In this document: piece by piece, positions 51,933 through 61,593 of the stretch
Position numbering within the stretch: the first letter of the stretch is position 1
How the letters are laid out: each line of letters opens with the position of its first letter
DNA from: Sphingomonadales bacterium UBA2683
Lineage (GTDB): Bacteria; Pseudomonadota; Alphaproteobacteria; Sphingomonadales; Sphingomonadaceae
NCBI GenBank assembly: GCA_002354635.1
Contig: DELZ01000004.1
Location: forward strand, 722,878 to 786,877
DNA: 64,000 bases
Direction: 5' to 3'
Program-made: the position numbers and the translations under genes
The notes under the pieces: model-generated
The model's database searches: none
What the model was told of the DNA's origin: nothing
The model's input: only the letters and a program-made list of their open reading frames with translations

Positions 51933-53228
51933 ATGTCCAGATTATTGCTTTTCGTCGTCGCCGTCCTGTTGATCGCCGGTTTGCCGACAGAGTTTGCCTT
52001 TGCCCAGACCGGCGCACCAGCCTTCGATGTCGAACAGGCCAGCCGCGCCTATATCGACAGTCTGCAGGGCGCCGATCTTGAAAAATCCAACGCCTATTTC
52101 GAGGGCGGCTACTGGCTGATCCTTTGGGGGGCGCTGATTGGCGTGCTGGTCGATTTCATAATTCTCCAGTCGCGCCTGTCCGCCCGATTCCGGGACTGGG
52201 CGGAACGGGTGACGCGCAGAAAATGGCTGCAGCCCGGGCTCTATGCGCTGCCTTATGTCGTTGCCGGTTTTCTGCTCGCCCTGCCCTGGACGATCTACAC
52301 CCGCTTTTTTCGCGAAAAGCAATATGGCCTGATGAGTCAGGATTTCGGTGCATGGTTCGGCGAACAGGCGGTCAGCCTGGTGATTTCGATGATCGTCTTC
52401 CCGCTGCTGCTGATGGCCATTTTTGCGGTGATCCGGCGCGCACCGAAATCATGGTGGGTCTGGGGAACGGGAGTGATTGCAGGCTTTTTGTTCATCGGGC
52501 TGCTGCTCGGACCGGTGTTCATTTCGCCCTTGTTCAACGACTATACCGAAATGACGGACGGGCCGCTGCGCGACCGCATCGTCGCGATGGCGGAGGAATA
52601 TGACATACCCGGAGACCATATCTATGTGTTTGACCAGTCCAGGCAGCACAAACGGATATCGGCCAATGTTTCCGGAATCGGGCCGACCATCCGGATTTCG
52701 CTCAACGACAATCTGCTCGAACGCACCGATCCGGACGAAGTCGCCGCAGTCATGGGACATGAAATGGGCCATTATGTGCTCGGCCACACCTGGCGGACGG
52801 TGCTCATTCTGGCGCTGATCGTAGCGCTGGGACTGTTCATCGTCGCGCGGCTCGCGCCGCGGCTGATCGAACGCCATGGGGACAAATGGGGAGTCCGGAG
52901 CGTAGCCGATCCGGCGGCCATACCCTTGCTCAGCCTGATTTTGACGGTCTATTTCTTCGCCGCAACCCCGGCGTTCAATAGCTTGATCCGGATCAATGAA
53001 AGCGATGCCGACCGTTTCGGGCTTGATATCGCGAAAGAACCGGACGGTTTTGCCAAGGTCGCGATGCGGCTTTCGGAATATCGCAAGATCGAACCGGGAC
53101 CGGTGGAAGAGATGCTGTTCTTCGACCATCCATCCGGCGCGACCCGGGTACGCATGGCGATGCAGTGGAAAGCCGATCATGTCGATAATCCGGTGATGCT
53201 GAATCCGGGCAGGCTGGAAAAGGAATAG
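51933..53228 (+). CDS. M48 family metalloprotease (Ste24/CAAX-protease-like)
   Basis: This 431-residue membrane metalloprotease has an N-terminal hydrophobic segment with a possible signal (AFAQTGAP), several TM segments (about 58-78, 105-122, 148-168, 177-198, 283-305, 325-345) and the zinc motif HEMGH (276-280). NESDADRFGLD contains the downstream Glu ligand. The arrangement resembles eukaryotic Ste24/CAAX prenyl protease 1; bacteria lack CAAX proteins, so its role is probably membrane protein quality control like HtpX. GGGAG precedes the ATG. Confidence 0.9.
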   Translation: MSRLLLFVVAVLLIAGLPTEFAFAQTGAPAFDVEQASRAYIDSLQGADLEKSNAYFEGGYWLILWGALIGVLVDFIILQSRLSARFRDWAERVTRRKWLQPGLYALPYVVAGFLLALPWTIYTRFFREKQYGLMSQDFGAWFGEQAVSLVISMIVFPLLLMAIFAVIRRAPKSWWVWGTGVIAGFLFIGLLLGPVFISPLFNDYTEMTDGPLRDRIVAMAEEYDIPGDHIYVFDQSRQHKRISANVSGIGPTIRISLNDNLLERTDPDEVAAVMGHEMGHYVLGHTWRTVLILALIVALGLFIVARLAPRLIERHGDKWGVRSVADPAAIPLLSLILTVYFFAATPAFNSLIRINESDADRFGLDIAKEPDGFAKVAMRLSEYRKIEPGPVEEMLFFDHPSGATRVRMAMQWKADHVDNPVMLNPGRLEKE

Positions 53229-53234
53229 CGACCG

Positions 53235-54035
53235 ATGCCACGGATGCTGATCTTCGGAATGGGCTATTGTTCGTCGCGGCTAGCGCAGCGGCTGCGGGCG
53301 GACGGCTGGGAGGTCATTGGCACGCGCCGGAAGGCGCAGGACGGCGCGATCGCCTTTGACAATGAACCCGCTGTTCTGGGCGCACTGGAATCCGCAAGCC
53401 ATGTGCTGTCCTCGGTACCGCCGGCCCGCGACGGCAGCGAGCCGTTGCTAGATCGTTATGGCGAGGCGGTCCGGGCGGCTTCATTACAGTGGAGCGGCTA
53501 TCTGTCCTCGACCGGGGTCTATGGCGACGCTGACGGGGCCTGGGTCGACGAGAGCGCGCCGATCGGATCGGGCCGGCGCAAGGCACGCAGCGAGGCCGAC
53601 CAGCGCTGGCAGGAGCTGCGTGATGACATGCACGTCTTTCGCCTGCCCGGCATCTATGGTCCGGGGCGCAGCCCGCTGGACCGGGTGCGCGACGGCAAGT
53701 CGAGCCGGATCGACATGCCGGGACAGATATTCAGCCGGATCCATGTCGATGATATTGTCGCGGCGGTGATTGCGTCCTTTGACGGTCCGGCGGGCGTCTA
53801 CAATATATCCGACGACCTGCCCGCGCCGCAGCACGAGATTGTTGCCCATGCGGCGCGGCTGCTGGGCATCGCCGTGCCACCGCTGCAGTCGCTGGAGGAG
53901 GCCAATCTGTCGCAGGCCGCGCTCGGCTTCTATGAAGAGAACCGACGGGTGGCCAACGGCAAGGCCAAGCGGCTGCTCGGCTGGGAACCGCAATATCCGG
54001 ACTACAAGGCGGGGATGCAGGCGCTACTGGACTGA
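53235..54035 (+). CDS. NAD(P)-dependent epimerase/SDR family protein (YeeZ-like)
   Basis: This 266-residue atypical short-chain dehydrogenase has the N-terminal loop LIFGMGYCSSRLA (a G-x-G-x-x-S variant), YLSSTGVYGD in place of the active-site region, RLPGIYGPGRSPLDRV and FSRIHVDDIVAAVIAS. The layout fits the YeeZ/extended atypical SDR group whose substrate is unknown. It begins 7 bp after the M48 stop, so the two are co-transcribed. It is convergent with the EamA gene (4-bp gap). Confidence 0.85.
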   Translation: MPRMLIFGMGYCSSRLAQRLRADGWEVIGTRRKAQDGAIAFDNEPAVLGALESASHVLSSVPPARDGSEPLLDRYGEAVRAASLQWSGYLSSTGVYGDADGAWVDESAPIGSGRRKARSEADQRWQELRDDMHVFRLPGIYGPGRSPLDRVRDGKSSRIDMPGQIFSRIHVDDIVAAVIASFDGPAGVYNISDDLPAPQHEIVAHAARLLGIAVPPLQSLEEANLSQAALGFYEENRRVANGKAKRLLGWEPQYPDYKAGMQALLD

Positions 54036-54039
54036 GAAA

Positions 54040-54978
54040 TCAGGCCGGGATGCGGGGCAGTTTCGGCTTGCGCGCGCGCAGTGCCACCAGCAATCCGATC
54101 ATCGCCAGGAGCGCGCCGCCGACCGACAGCATGGTCCAGACATAGCCTTCGAAAATGGTCGACAGGATCATCGCAACCACCGGCACCAGCACGCTGGTAT
54201 AGGCCGCCTTGCCCGGTCCTATCTCGCGGATCATCGCAAAATAGAGCGGGAAGGTGACAACCGAACCGATAACGCCGAGATAGACGATCCCGCCCCAATA
54301 GGTGGCGCGTGTCTCGTAGACCGGCGGGCCGACCGTGATCCAGGAGACAGCAACATTGATCAGCGCACCGAACAGCATCGCCCAGGCCAGAACGGTGATG
54401 ATCGGGTAGGATTTGAGCCGCTGCCCCGCCTGCATGACATTGGCGACCGATGCCGACATGATGCCGCCGAAGGTCAGCGCCGCGCCGAGCAGCACCTGTT
54501 CGAGACTGGCAGGAGAGGAGCGATATTCGTGCCAGAACAGCATCGCGATGCCGACCGCAGCAATCGCCGACCCACCGAGAAACGGCGCGGTCAGCTTATG
54601 GCCGAGGAAAATCCGGCCCATGATTGCATTCGGCACCATCAGCAGCGCGAACAGCACCGCGACCAGACCCGAAGTGATGAACAGTTCCGCATTATAGACA
54701 AAGTTGAAATTGAAGGTGAACTGGAAGAAGCCGAGGATCAGCGCCAGCAGATAGCCGATGCGGTCGAGCCGGAACGGCAGTCGCCGGAAGGCCGCGAGCG
54801 CGAACATCGCGGCAGCGGCGATCAGAAAGCGGTAGCTGACCGACCAGCTGGGCGGCACTTCGGAAATCTGGTCCTTGATCACCAGCCAGGTCGATCCCCA
54901 GATCAGCGAGACCAGCAGGAACGGGATCAGGATGCGGGGAGTGAGCAGGCTGACTTCAGCGCTCTCCTCGCCTTTCAT
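54040..54978 (-). CDS. EamA/DMT family permease
   Basis: This 312-residue protein has ten hydrophobic segments arranged as two EamA repeats (FLLVSLIWGSTWLVIK at the start; the second around TYWGGIVYLGVIGSVVTF). Family members export amino acids, purines or other metabolites. It is coupled by a 4-bp overlap to the upstream threonine aldolase gene, which suggests export of an amino acid or aldehyde-derived product, by inference only. Confidence 0.9.
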   Translation of the reverse strand: MKGEESAEVSLLTPRILIPFLLVSLIWGSTWLVIKDQISEVPPSWSVSYRFLIAAAAMFALAAFRRLPFRLDRIGYLLALILGFFQFTFNFNFVYNAELFITSGLVAVLFALLMVPNAIMGRIFLGHKLTAPFLGGSAIAAVGIAMLFWHEYRSSPASLEQVLLGAALTFGGIMSASVANVMQAGQRLKSYPIITVLAWAMLFGALINVAVSWITVGPPVYETRATYWGGIVYLGVIGSVVTFPLYFAMIREIGPGKAAYTSVLVPVVAMILSTIFEGYVWTMLSVGGALLAMIGLLVALRARKPKLPRIPA

Positions 54979-55994
54979 AAGGACGCAATCGCTTCGGCAA
55001 GCGGGCGGATATCATCGGCGCTGTGGTTCCAGCTGGTCACCAGCCGCGCCTGCCCGTCGCCCCAGTCGTAGAAGTCATAGCCGATGCGGCGCAGCTTTGC
55101 CGCTTCATCGGCCGACAGCCGGATAAAGATCTCGTTCGCTTCAACCGGATAGATCAGGCGGTCGCCGGCGGCAGCAGCAATGATCTGCGCGCCGCTATTG
55201 GCAGCACGGGCATTGTCGAGCCAGAGATCATTCTCCAGCATCGCCAGAATTTGCGCGGCGAGGAACCGGCCTTTGGATTGCAGATGGCCGGCACGCTTGC
55301 GGCGATAATGGGTGTCGGCAGCGAGTTCGCGATCAAAGAATATCAGCGCCTCGGCCCCCATGCCGCCATTCTTGACAAAGCCGAAGCTGAGCGCATCGAC
55401 GCCGGCCTGCCAGGTCAGTTCGGCGGGCGAGCAGCCGAGCGTGGCAACGGCATTGGCGAAGCGGGCGCCGTCCATGTGCAGGCCGAGGCCGCGCGCCTTG
55501 CATATGTCGGACAGAGCAGAGACTTCGTCCGGATGATAGACCATGCCATATTCGCTGGCGTTGGTGATCGAGACGGCGGCGGGCTGGACCTGGTGGACAT
55601 CGTCGCGAATCGCCGCGCAATGCGCTTCCACCACTTCCGGAGAGAGCTTGGCCCCTGCCCCGTCGAGTAGCATCAGCTTGGCCCCGCCGGTAAAGAAACC
55701 GGGCGCCCCGGCCTCGTCCTGCTCGATATGCGCCTCGCGGTGGCAGATCACGCCCTGGTGCGCGGGGCACATGGCCGCCAGCGCCAGACAATTGGCCGCG
55801 GTGCCGGTCGCCACCCAGAGCGCCTCGACCTCGGTCCCGAACAGGTCGGAAAAGGCCGCGTTCAGCTGCGCGCTGAGCGCGTCGCCGTCGTAGGCCGTGT
55901 CCGCTGCATTCGCTGCAGCGAGCGAATCCAGAAGTTTCGGGTGTACCGACGCGGCATTGTCAGAGAAAAATCGCATCGGCAGCGCATGGCTCAC
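54975..55994 (-). CDS. ltaE: Low-specificity threonine aldolase
   Basis: This 339-residue fold-type I PLP enzyme cleaves L-threonine/allo-threonine to glycine and acetaldehyde, or relatives. Evidence is FFSDNAASVHP at the N-terminus, VATGTAANCLAL, HMDGARFANAVA with the PLP-Asp, and Lys208 in LSFGFVKNGG as the Schiff-base lysine. An in-frame ATG at 55976 is an alternative start. It is coupled to the EamA permease and separated by 22 bp from the M1-ABC gene, which reads in the same direction. Confidence 0.92.
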   Translation of the reverse strand: MSHALPMRFFSDNAASVHPKLLDSLAAANAADTAYDGDALSAQLNAAFSDLFGTEVEALWVATGTAANCLALAAMCPAHQGVICHREAHIEQDEAGAPGFFTGGAKLMLLDGAGAKLSPEVVEAHCAAIRDDVHQVQPAAVSITNASEYGMVYHPDEVSALSDICKARGLGLHMDGARFANAVATLGCSPAELTWQAGVDALSFGFVKNGGMGAEALIFFDRELAADTHYRRKRAGHLQSKGRFLAAQILAMLENDLWLDNARAANSGAQIIAAAAGDRLIYPVEANEIFIRLSADEAAKLRRIGYDFYDWGDGQARLVTSWNHSADDIRPLAEAIASL

Positions 55995-56016
55995 AGCTTC
56001 TGGCGCGTCAAGATGG

Positions 56017-59000
56017 CTAAGGTGCAGTCACCTCAACAATATTGTCGTCGCTGTTGCGGTCGATATATTTGTTATAGGGATCGACACCGGCAAAAGCTGG
56101 CCGGTTGCTGGTCACGATCCTTATTTTCTGCGCTCCCGACGTGATTCTGTGGCGTTTCTTGTAGAGCACATCCTTGCTGTCAAAGGCACCGAGGCCGGGC
56201 TTTGCGGTGAACAGGCCGATGTCGATCTCGTCATCCAGATTCGCCTTGCTTTCCTTGCCCAGGCCGTCGGCATAATATTTCGCCGCATCGATCGAGATTT
56301 CGGTCTCGAAGCGCCCATCCGGCAGCTTCCTGACGCTGGCAATACTTGCCTTGAAATCATAAAGCGTGATCTTCTCCAGCAAATCGGTCACCAGTTGCCG
56401 CTCCGCGTCGGTACGTGCGAGCGATTTGAAACCGTCGACCAAATCGGTGGAAATGGCATAAGGAGGCCCCTTGAACTTGTAGCGGTCCAGCAGCGCGGAG
56501 AGCATCACATTGACCCGATCCTCACCCAGCCGGTCCTGCAGCAGATACATCACCACCGCACCCTTGCGATAGTGGATATAGCCCTGATCCTCGACCCGGT
56601 TGAGCGGCAACTCCTCGATCACCTCGCCGCCGCGGGCAGTTAGATAAGCGTCAAGCTCATATTGCAGGAAGCGGCGGATCTTGTCGTCACCATAGATCTG
56701 TTTCATCACCATCAGTGCCGAATATTGCGCCATGGTTTCAACCAGCAGGGTGCCGCCCTGCATATTTGCGCTGATCAGCTGATGCGCCCAATATTGGTGG
56801 CCGAATTCATGCGCCGTAACATAGGTGACATAGTCGATTTCGTTGATGTCACTATTGTCGACGATGAAGCCGATGGTTTCGGAAAAGGGCACGGTACCGG
56901 CAAAGGCCTGAGCAAAACGCGCATAGCCGGGAAATTCGATAATCCGCGCATAGTCGAACTGATAAGGCCCGAAATTCTTCTTGTAATAGGCCAGCGATGT
57001 TTCGGTCGCATCGAGCATCGTGTCGACATTGAAATCATGATCGGGATGATAATAGACGGCCATATCGACGCCATCTGCGGTCCGCTCCTTTACCGCATAA
57101 TCGGCCGACTGGATGGAGAAGAATGCCAGGATCGGTGCCTCGGACACAAATCGCGCGATCCGGCGGTCACCCTTTACCTCGTCGCTGACCTTGTTTCCCG
57201 GCGCGATCGGAACCTGGGCGCGGCTGGTGGAGACGGTTATGTCCGACATCACCCAGTCGGTATTGCCGACATAATTGCGCATGCGGGCCGATTCATCTTC
57301 CAGCTTGGCCGGCCGGAGTTCCGGTGGCAGATCATATTTGCGCCGCGTCTGCCGGTCGCTCAGCAGACCGTTGCGATCCATGCCGATCCACGGCGAAAAT
57401 TCGCCATTGTTGAGGAAGGTGCCGTTTTTCACCAGACGGATATCCTGCTCACCCGCCCGGAAACCCTTTTGCTGGCGCCGGCTCTGGAAGCTGAGGCTGC
57501 GCGTTTCGCCCACTGCCATCGGTTGGTCAAAACGGTAGATCCGATATTGCATCTCCCGATCATTCTGCTCAAGATTGGCACCGGGAACCTCCAGCTTGAC
57601 AATTTCGACATAGGGATCGTTGAACCGCACGTGCAATGTCTCGATCGGCACGCCGGTGTCGTTGATCAGCTGATAGGAGCCCGCAAATTCCGCCCGTTTT
57701 TCGTCCGGGTAGAGATCGACCTCCAGGGTGATCTGCCTGATCGCCGGCTGCTCTACATTTTCATATTTGAGATATTTTTTTTCAAAATCCGCAAGCCGTT
57801 TTTCGGCGTCATCGGTGGTGCGATATTCATTGAGGATATTGGTGTTGTAATAGATATAGGCACCGCTGCCGGCAGTGACGGCCACCGCCGCGAGCATGAT
57901 CGCGCCAGGGGTACCGGCCAGCCGACGCGGTATCTGGCGGAGACGGGGACGCAGGCTCGATTCCGTTCCCCTGCGCCACAGAAGATGCGCCAGCACTGCA
58001 AAGATCAGCGCAAACCCGCTCCAGTAGAGCCGGAGCCACCAGTTGCGCGCCCGTTCGATATTGTCACCGTTGAGATCGGACACCGGATTCTCGCCGGTGC
58101 TGCCATATTGGTAAAGCGGGTGTTCGAAGCCAAGATTGTTCAGCGTAATCGTCGAAATAAAATAGACGAGCATGATCGCCCAACCAATATATTTGTTCGG
58201 GCTCAGAGCCTGGACGAAGACCGACAGCACCGCAATCAGGATCAGGTCGACGCTGAGCGGCAGCACATACCAGATGAAATATTTGATCGGTTCATAGTCA
58301 AAATATCCCTGAATCGACTGGAGCGCGATGGCCGCAATGGCGGACACCAGCAACGCCGAAACAAGCACGAGCGAAACGGCCAGTGTTTTCGGTGCCATAT
58401 AGGCCCAGTTCGGCAAAGCGGTCGCGTCGATGATCTCGTGCATCTTGCGATCACGGTCCCGCCAGACCAGTTCGCCGGCATAATAGATGGCAATGACGAA
58501 AGGAATGATCGCAAACGACCCCTGCAACATGCCGATCAGCGAAAAGGTGACCGGGAACAGCGGTGTCCCGTATATCTCACTCGAAGACAGCAGTCGGGCA
58601 CTCACATTGAACAGGCCGATAAGCATCAGGATGAAAAAGGCAGGACTGCGCAGAACCATCCGCATCTCCAGCCGCGCCTGGGTCCAGAATTGCGCCCACG
58701 CGGCTGATTTCGGATCGGAGGACGGCAATGTGTCAACTATCTGCGGCGCGGTTTGTGCGAGTTTGGTAGCCCGCTTGCGCTGTTTCTTCATCTTCCGTTT
58801 CGACAGGCCGCGCTCGGCAAAACTGAACTTGCGGAAGGCGAACGCCAGCGCCAGCAGCGAAATGCCGATGGCGATCAGGCGGTTGTAGAGCAGCGCGCCT
58901 TCCAGCGCCGGCAGCAGGCTGTTGCGCTCTGTCACTGTCCAATATTCTGAAATGACCGCCACGGCACCCAGTCCGAAGGGTTCGAATATCGCTGCTGTAT

Positions 59001-59607
59001 CCTGCCATTCCGGCTTGTTGCCGATGACCGTCAGGAAGCTGAGGTACAGGACCAGAAAAGCCACGACCGCAACATAGGTATAGATCATCGAGCGCGTTGC
59101 GGTGGCGATGGCAAAGAAGACCGAAGAGGTCAGGAAAATGCCGGGAAGCGCCAGAATGAAATAGGAAAAGAGATAATAGCCGAGCCGGTTGGGTCCGACG
59201 GTTTCGGGATCCAGCCACGGCATCAGGCTGCCAATGAAGATTGCCAGGGGCACCGCGATGAACGCAATGGCCGCGATCAGAAACGCGCCGGCAAAGCGGC
59301 CGAACAGATAGTCGAACTTGCGCACCCGGGTCGCCCGGACCATCGGGCCAAAGCCGCTTTCGTCATCGCGTACGATCACATTGGCGACAAAGGCAGTGGT
59401 CACGAACATGAAAAACACAGTCAGGATCTGGCTGATCTGCATGATCGCCGATGGTGCGTTGACGTTGACATTGCCACCGCTGCCGATGGTGATATTCTCT
59501 GCGGTAACCGCGCCGAATGTCAGCAGGAAGAAGAGGATCGTGACAACCCAGAAAACCGGATTGCGCAGCTGGTAACGCAGTTCGAATGCGGCAATTTTCG
59601 CGAACAT
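56017..59607 (-). CDS. ABC transporter permease fused to M1-family peptidase
   Basis: This 1196-residue protein has an N-terminal ABC-2-like permease region with many TM segments in two blocks (about residues 15-260 and 320-570), then a periplasm-facing M1 gluzincin-like domain (about 600-1190). The zinc motif HEFGH is at 933-937 and ETMAQYSALM follows as third-ligand region. The fusion is an established family, but substrate and the need for proteolysis are not known. It pairs with the ATPase gene upstream (15-bp gap). A role in exporting and trimming a peptide, or in membrane remodelling, is possible. Confidence 0.88.
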   Translation of the reverse strand: MFAKIAAFELRYQLRNPVFWVVTILFFLLTFGAVTAENITIGSGGNVNVNAPSAIMQISQILTVFFMFVTTAFVANVIVRDDESGFGPMVRATRVRKFDYLFGRFAGAFLIAAIAFIAVPLAIFIGSLMPWLDPETVGPNRLGYYLFSYFILALPGIFLTSSVFFAIATATRSMIYTYVAVVAFLVLYLSFLTVIGNKPEWQDTAAIFEPFGLGAVAVISEYWTVTERNSLLPALEGALLYNRLIAIGISLLALAFAFRKFSFAERGLSKRKMKKQRKRATKLAQTAPQIVDTLPSSDPKSAAWAQFWTQARLEMRMVLRSPAFFILMLIGLFNVSARLLSSSEIYGTPLFPVTFSLIGMLQGSFAIIPFVIAIYYAGELVWRDRDRKMHEIIDATALPNWAYMAPKTLAVSLVLVSALLVSAIAAIALQSIQGYFDYEPIKYFIWYVLPLSVDLILIAVLSVFVQALSPNKYIGWAIMLVYFISTITLNNLGFEHPLYQYGSTGENPVSDLNGDNIERARNWWLRLYWSGFALIFAVLAHLLWRRGTESSLRPRLRQIPRRLAGTPGAIMLAAVAVTAGSGAYIYYNTNILNEYRTTDDAEKRLADFEKKYLKYENVEQPAIRQITLEVDLYPDEKRAEFAGSYQLINDTGVPIETLHVRFNDPYVEIVKLEVPGANLEQNDREMQYRIYRFDQPMAVGETRSLSFQSRRQQKGFRAGEQDIRLVKNGTFLNNGEFSPWIGMDRNGLLSDRQTRRKYDLPPELRPAKLEDESARMRNYVGNTDWVMSDITVSTSRAQVPIAPGNKVSDEVKGDRRIARFVSEAPILAFFSIQSADYAVKERTADGVDMAVYYHPDHDFNVDTMLDATETSLAYYKKNFGPYQFDYARIIEFPGYARFAQAFAGTVPFSETIGFIVDNSDINEIDYVTYVTAHEFGHQYWAHQLISANMQGGTLLVETMAQYSALMVMKQIYGDDKIRRFLQYELDAYLTARGGEVIEELPLNRVEDQGYIHYRKGAVVMYLLQDRLGEDRVNVMLSALLDRYKFKGPPYAISTDLVDGFKSLARTDAERQLVTDLLEKITLYDFKASIASVRKLPDGRFETEISIDAAKYYADGLGKESKANLDDEIDIGLFTAKPGLGAFDSKDVLYKKRHRITSGAQKIRIVTSNRPAFAGVDPYNKYIDRNSDDNIVEVTAP

Positions 59608-59622
59608 CTGCTTCTCCCCGGC

Positions 59623-60519
59623 TCAGGCAGCGATCGGTGCGGTGCTGCCGTTGCGGGCACCGACAAGCGTCGAGAAATAGACGTCTTCCAGCCCGCCATC
59701 GACAAGGCCGAAGCCGTCTCCCGGATCACTGTCGGCCAGCACATGGATGATCGTGTGACCGGCAAACAGCCGGGTCGAGATGACATTATAGCTACGCTTG
59801 GCCTCGTCCAACTGATCGCGGGAAATGGTCTTGGCCCAAACCGTACCCCTCGCCTTTTCAATCAGATCCAGGGGCGCGCCGGTCATCCGGATTCGCCCCT
59901 CCGATATGATCGCCATATTGGGACAAAGGTCGGAGACATCCTCGACGATATGCGTCGACAGGATCACCACCACATTCTCGCCGATTTCCGCGAGCAGATT
60001 GAGGAAACGGTTGCGCTCCTCGGGGTCAAGGCCGGCGGTCGGCTCGTCGACGATGATCAGCTCGGGATTGCCGATCAGCGCCTGCGCGATTCCGAAGCGC
60101 TGCCGCATGCCGCCGGAAAAGCCGGCAATCGCCTTTTTGCGGACTTCCCACAAATTGGTCTGGTCGAGCAGCGTTTCAACCGTGCCCTTGCGGTCGGCGG
60201 CGGAAGACACACCCTTCAAAATCGCCATATGGTCGAGCATGTCATAGGCGGAAACGCGCGGATAGACGCCAAAATCCTGCGGCAGATAGCCCAGCGTCTC
60301 GCGCAGCTTCTCCGGTTGCTTCAGAATATCAAGGTCGCCGAAATTGATTTCGCCCTGCGTCGGCGTCTGCAGCGTCGCAACCGTCCGCATCAACGTTGAT
60401 TTGCCAGCGCCATTGGGACCGAGCAGGCCGAACATGCCCTTGGGAATCGACAGGCTGACATCATCCAGTGCTTTCGTACCGTTGGGGTAGATATGCGTTA
60501 CATTCTTGAGCTGCAGCAT
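59623..60519 (-). CDS. ABC transporter ATP-binding protein of the M1-permease system
   Basis: This 298-residue ATPase has Walker A GPNGAGKSTLMRT, signature FSGGMRQRFGIAQA and Walker B LIIVDEPTAGLDPEE, followed by a C-terminal extension of about 80 residues (TISRDQLDEAKRSYNV) typical of ABC-2 exporters. MLQLKNVTHIYPNG at 60519 is the best start. It directly precedes the permease/M1-peptidase gene and energises it. Confidence 0.93.
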   Translation of the reverse strand: MLQLKNVTHIYPNGTKALDDVSLSIPKGMFGLLGPNGAGKSTLMRTVATLQTPTQGEINFGDLDILKQPEKLRETLGYLPQDFGVYPRVSAYDMLDHMAILKGVSSAADRKGTVETLLDQTNLWEVRKKAIAGFSGGMRQRFGIAQALIGNPELIIVDEPTAGLDPEERNRFLNLLAEIGENVVVILSTHIVEDVSDLCPNMAIISEGRIRMTGAPLDLIEKARGTVWAKTISRDQLDEAKRSYNVISTRLFAGHTIIHVLADSDPGDGFGLVDGGLEDVYFSTLVGARNGSTAPIAA

Positions 60520-60810
60520 GTGCGATTTCCTGTCTTCAACCTTGGTCACTACACGGTGTGTTACTTTAATAAGTCACCTGATGCAATGCGCAATTTTGAA
60601 GGGTCAGGAAATTGGGCGCCATGATAGCGGGAAGGCCATATCTGGCCGGCATCAGCCCGCTGCCCAGAGCGTCGGCGATCGGCATGCTCAGCCTTGCTGC
60701 TGCGATCGCCGGAGTTTCGGCGCATGTCCCCAGCCCTGCGATCTCCTGCTTGGGCCTGCGCGCCAGTTTCCTGCCAACCGGCAAAATCCCGGCCAGGTTG
60801 GAAAGGGTCT

Positions 60811-61137
60811 CTATTCGATCTGGTCGGAAAACAGGTTCAGATCAATGTGCTCGAAGGTATGAACGCCGAATTTGTTCTGATGTCGCCATCTGACCACGCC
60901 CTGAAAGCGACCCTGGCCGGCCAGATCGATTTCAATGGCCTCTCCGACCAATGGCGGAAAGTCGGTTGTCGCCCGGACGCCATGGATAGAGAGATTTTGG
61001 ATGACAATAGCCGTTTGCTGGTCGCTGGCGCGATACAGCAGCGCATCGGCATCTACATAGATTCTTGTGTCACGGTCATTTGCATCAAGCCTGTTCCAAA
61101 ACGTCTCGTCATCGCAATATTGAATTTGCGCAGTCAT
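60811..61137 (-). CDS. PilZ-domain protein
   Basis: This 108-residue protein carries the PilZ core: RDTRIYVDADALLYR, then VIQNLSIHGVRA (the D/N-x-S-x-x-G motif), GEAIEIDLAGQGRFQGVVRW. The usual upstream RxxxR is represented here only by RDTR, so c-di-GMP binding is uncertain. The start at 61137 (MTAQIQY) is preferred. Window neighbours do not include flagellar or polysaccharide genes. The 291 bp between it and the ABC ATPase, and the AT-rich 235 bp upstream of it, hold no recognised gene. Confidence 0.75.
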   Translation of the reverse strand: MTAQIQYCDDETFWNRLDANDRDTRIYVDADALLYRASDQQTAIVIQNLSIHGVRATTDFPPLVGEAIEIDLAGQGRFQGVVRWRHQNKFGVHTFEHIDLNLFSDQIE

Positions 61138-61372
61138 AATTGTTACCCCGTCAATTAACGGCGCAAGCTCATTTATAAATTTAAAGGAACCTGGTCGCCC
61201 CAATGTGCAAGGTTTTAGGGGATCAAAATTAAAAAGTCGTTTAAGGTGAGCATCATATTAAACATTTTCCCGCTTTTGCAATCAGCAAGCGACAACCGGC
61301 CACGCGAACGGCGCCGCATATAGGGGATCGATTCCGGGGTGAGCCATTTCCAGAAACTGGAAGATCAAGGGA

Positions 61373-61458
61373 TGGTGGACAGGATAGGATTCGAACCTAT
61401 GTACGCTTACGCGGGCAGATTTACAGTCTGCTGCCTTTAACCACTCGGCCACCTGTCC
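61373..61458 (-). tRNA. tRNA-Tyr (anticodon GTA)
   Basis: The minus strand forms a class II tRNA: acceptor GGACAGG (5' end 61458) with CCTGTCC, discriminator A and encoded CCA (61373-61375). The anticodon loop CTGTAAAT gives GTA. The long variable arm (CCCGCGTAAGCGT) and T-arm GTTCGAATC are present. Length is 86 nt. Confidence 0.95.
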
Positions 61459-61593
61459 ATCCGGGCATCCAAGGCCGCCAGAGGCGACAAGAGCGGCTCA
61501 ATGACGAAGGCGGGGCAAACTGTCAATGCCGCCCTTGCAAATTGATTGAAAAAAAGGGCTGTCCGCAGGTGGCTTAGCGGCTAGAGGGGGGAA

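Noticed and set aside
56662..58707. 681-codon plus-strand frame opposite the M1-ABC permease
   Set aside because: Antisense shadow; no domain, and the minus frame carries HEFGH and TM segments.
60566..60893. Short frames on both strands between the ABC ATPase and PilZ genes
   Set aside because: Neither has a good start or recognisable family, and the plus frame overlaps PilZ antisense.
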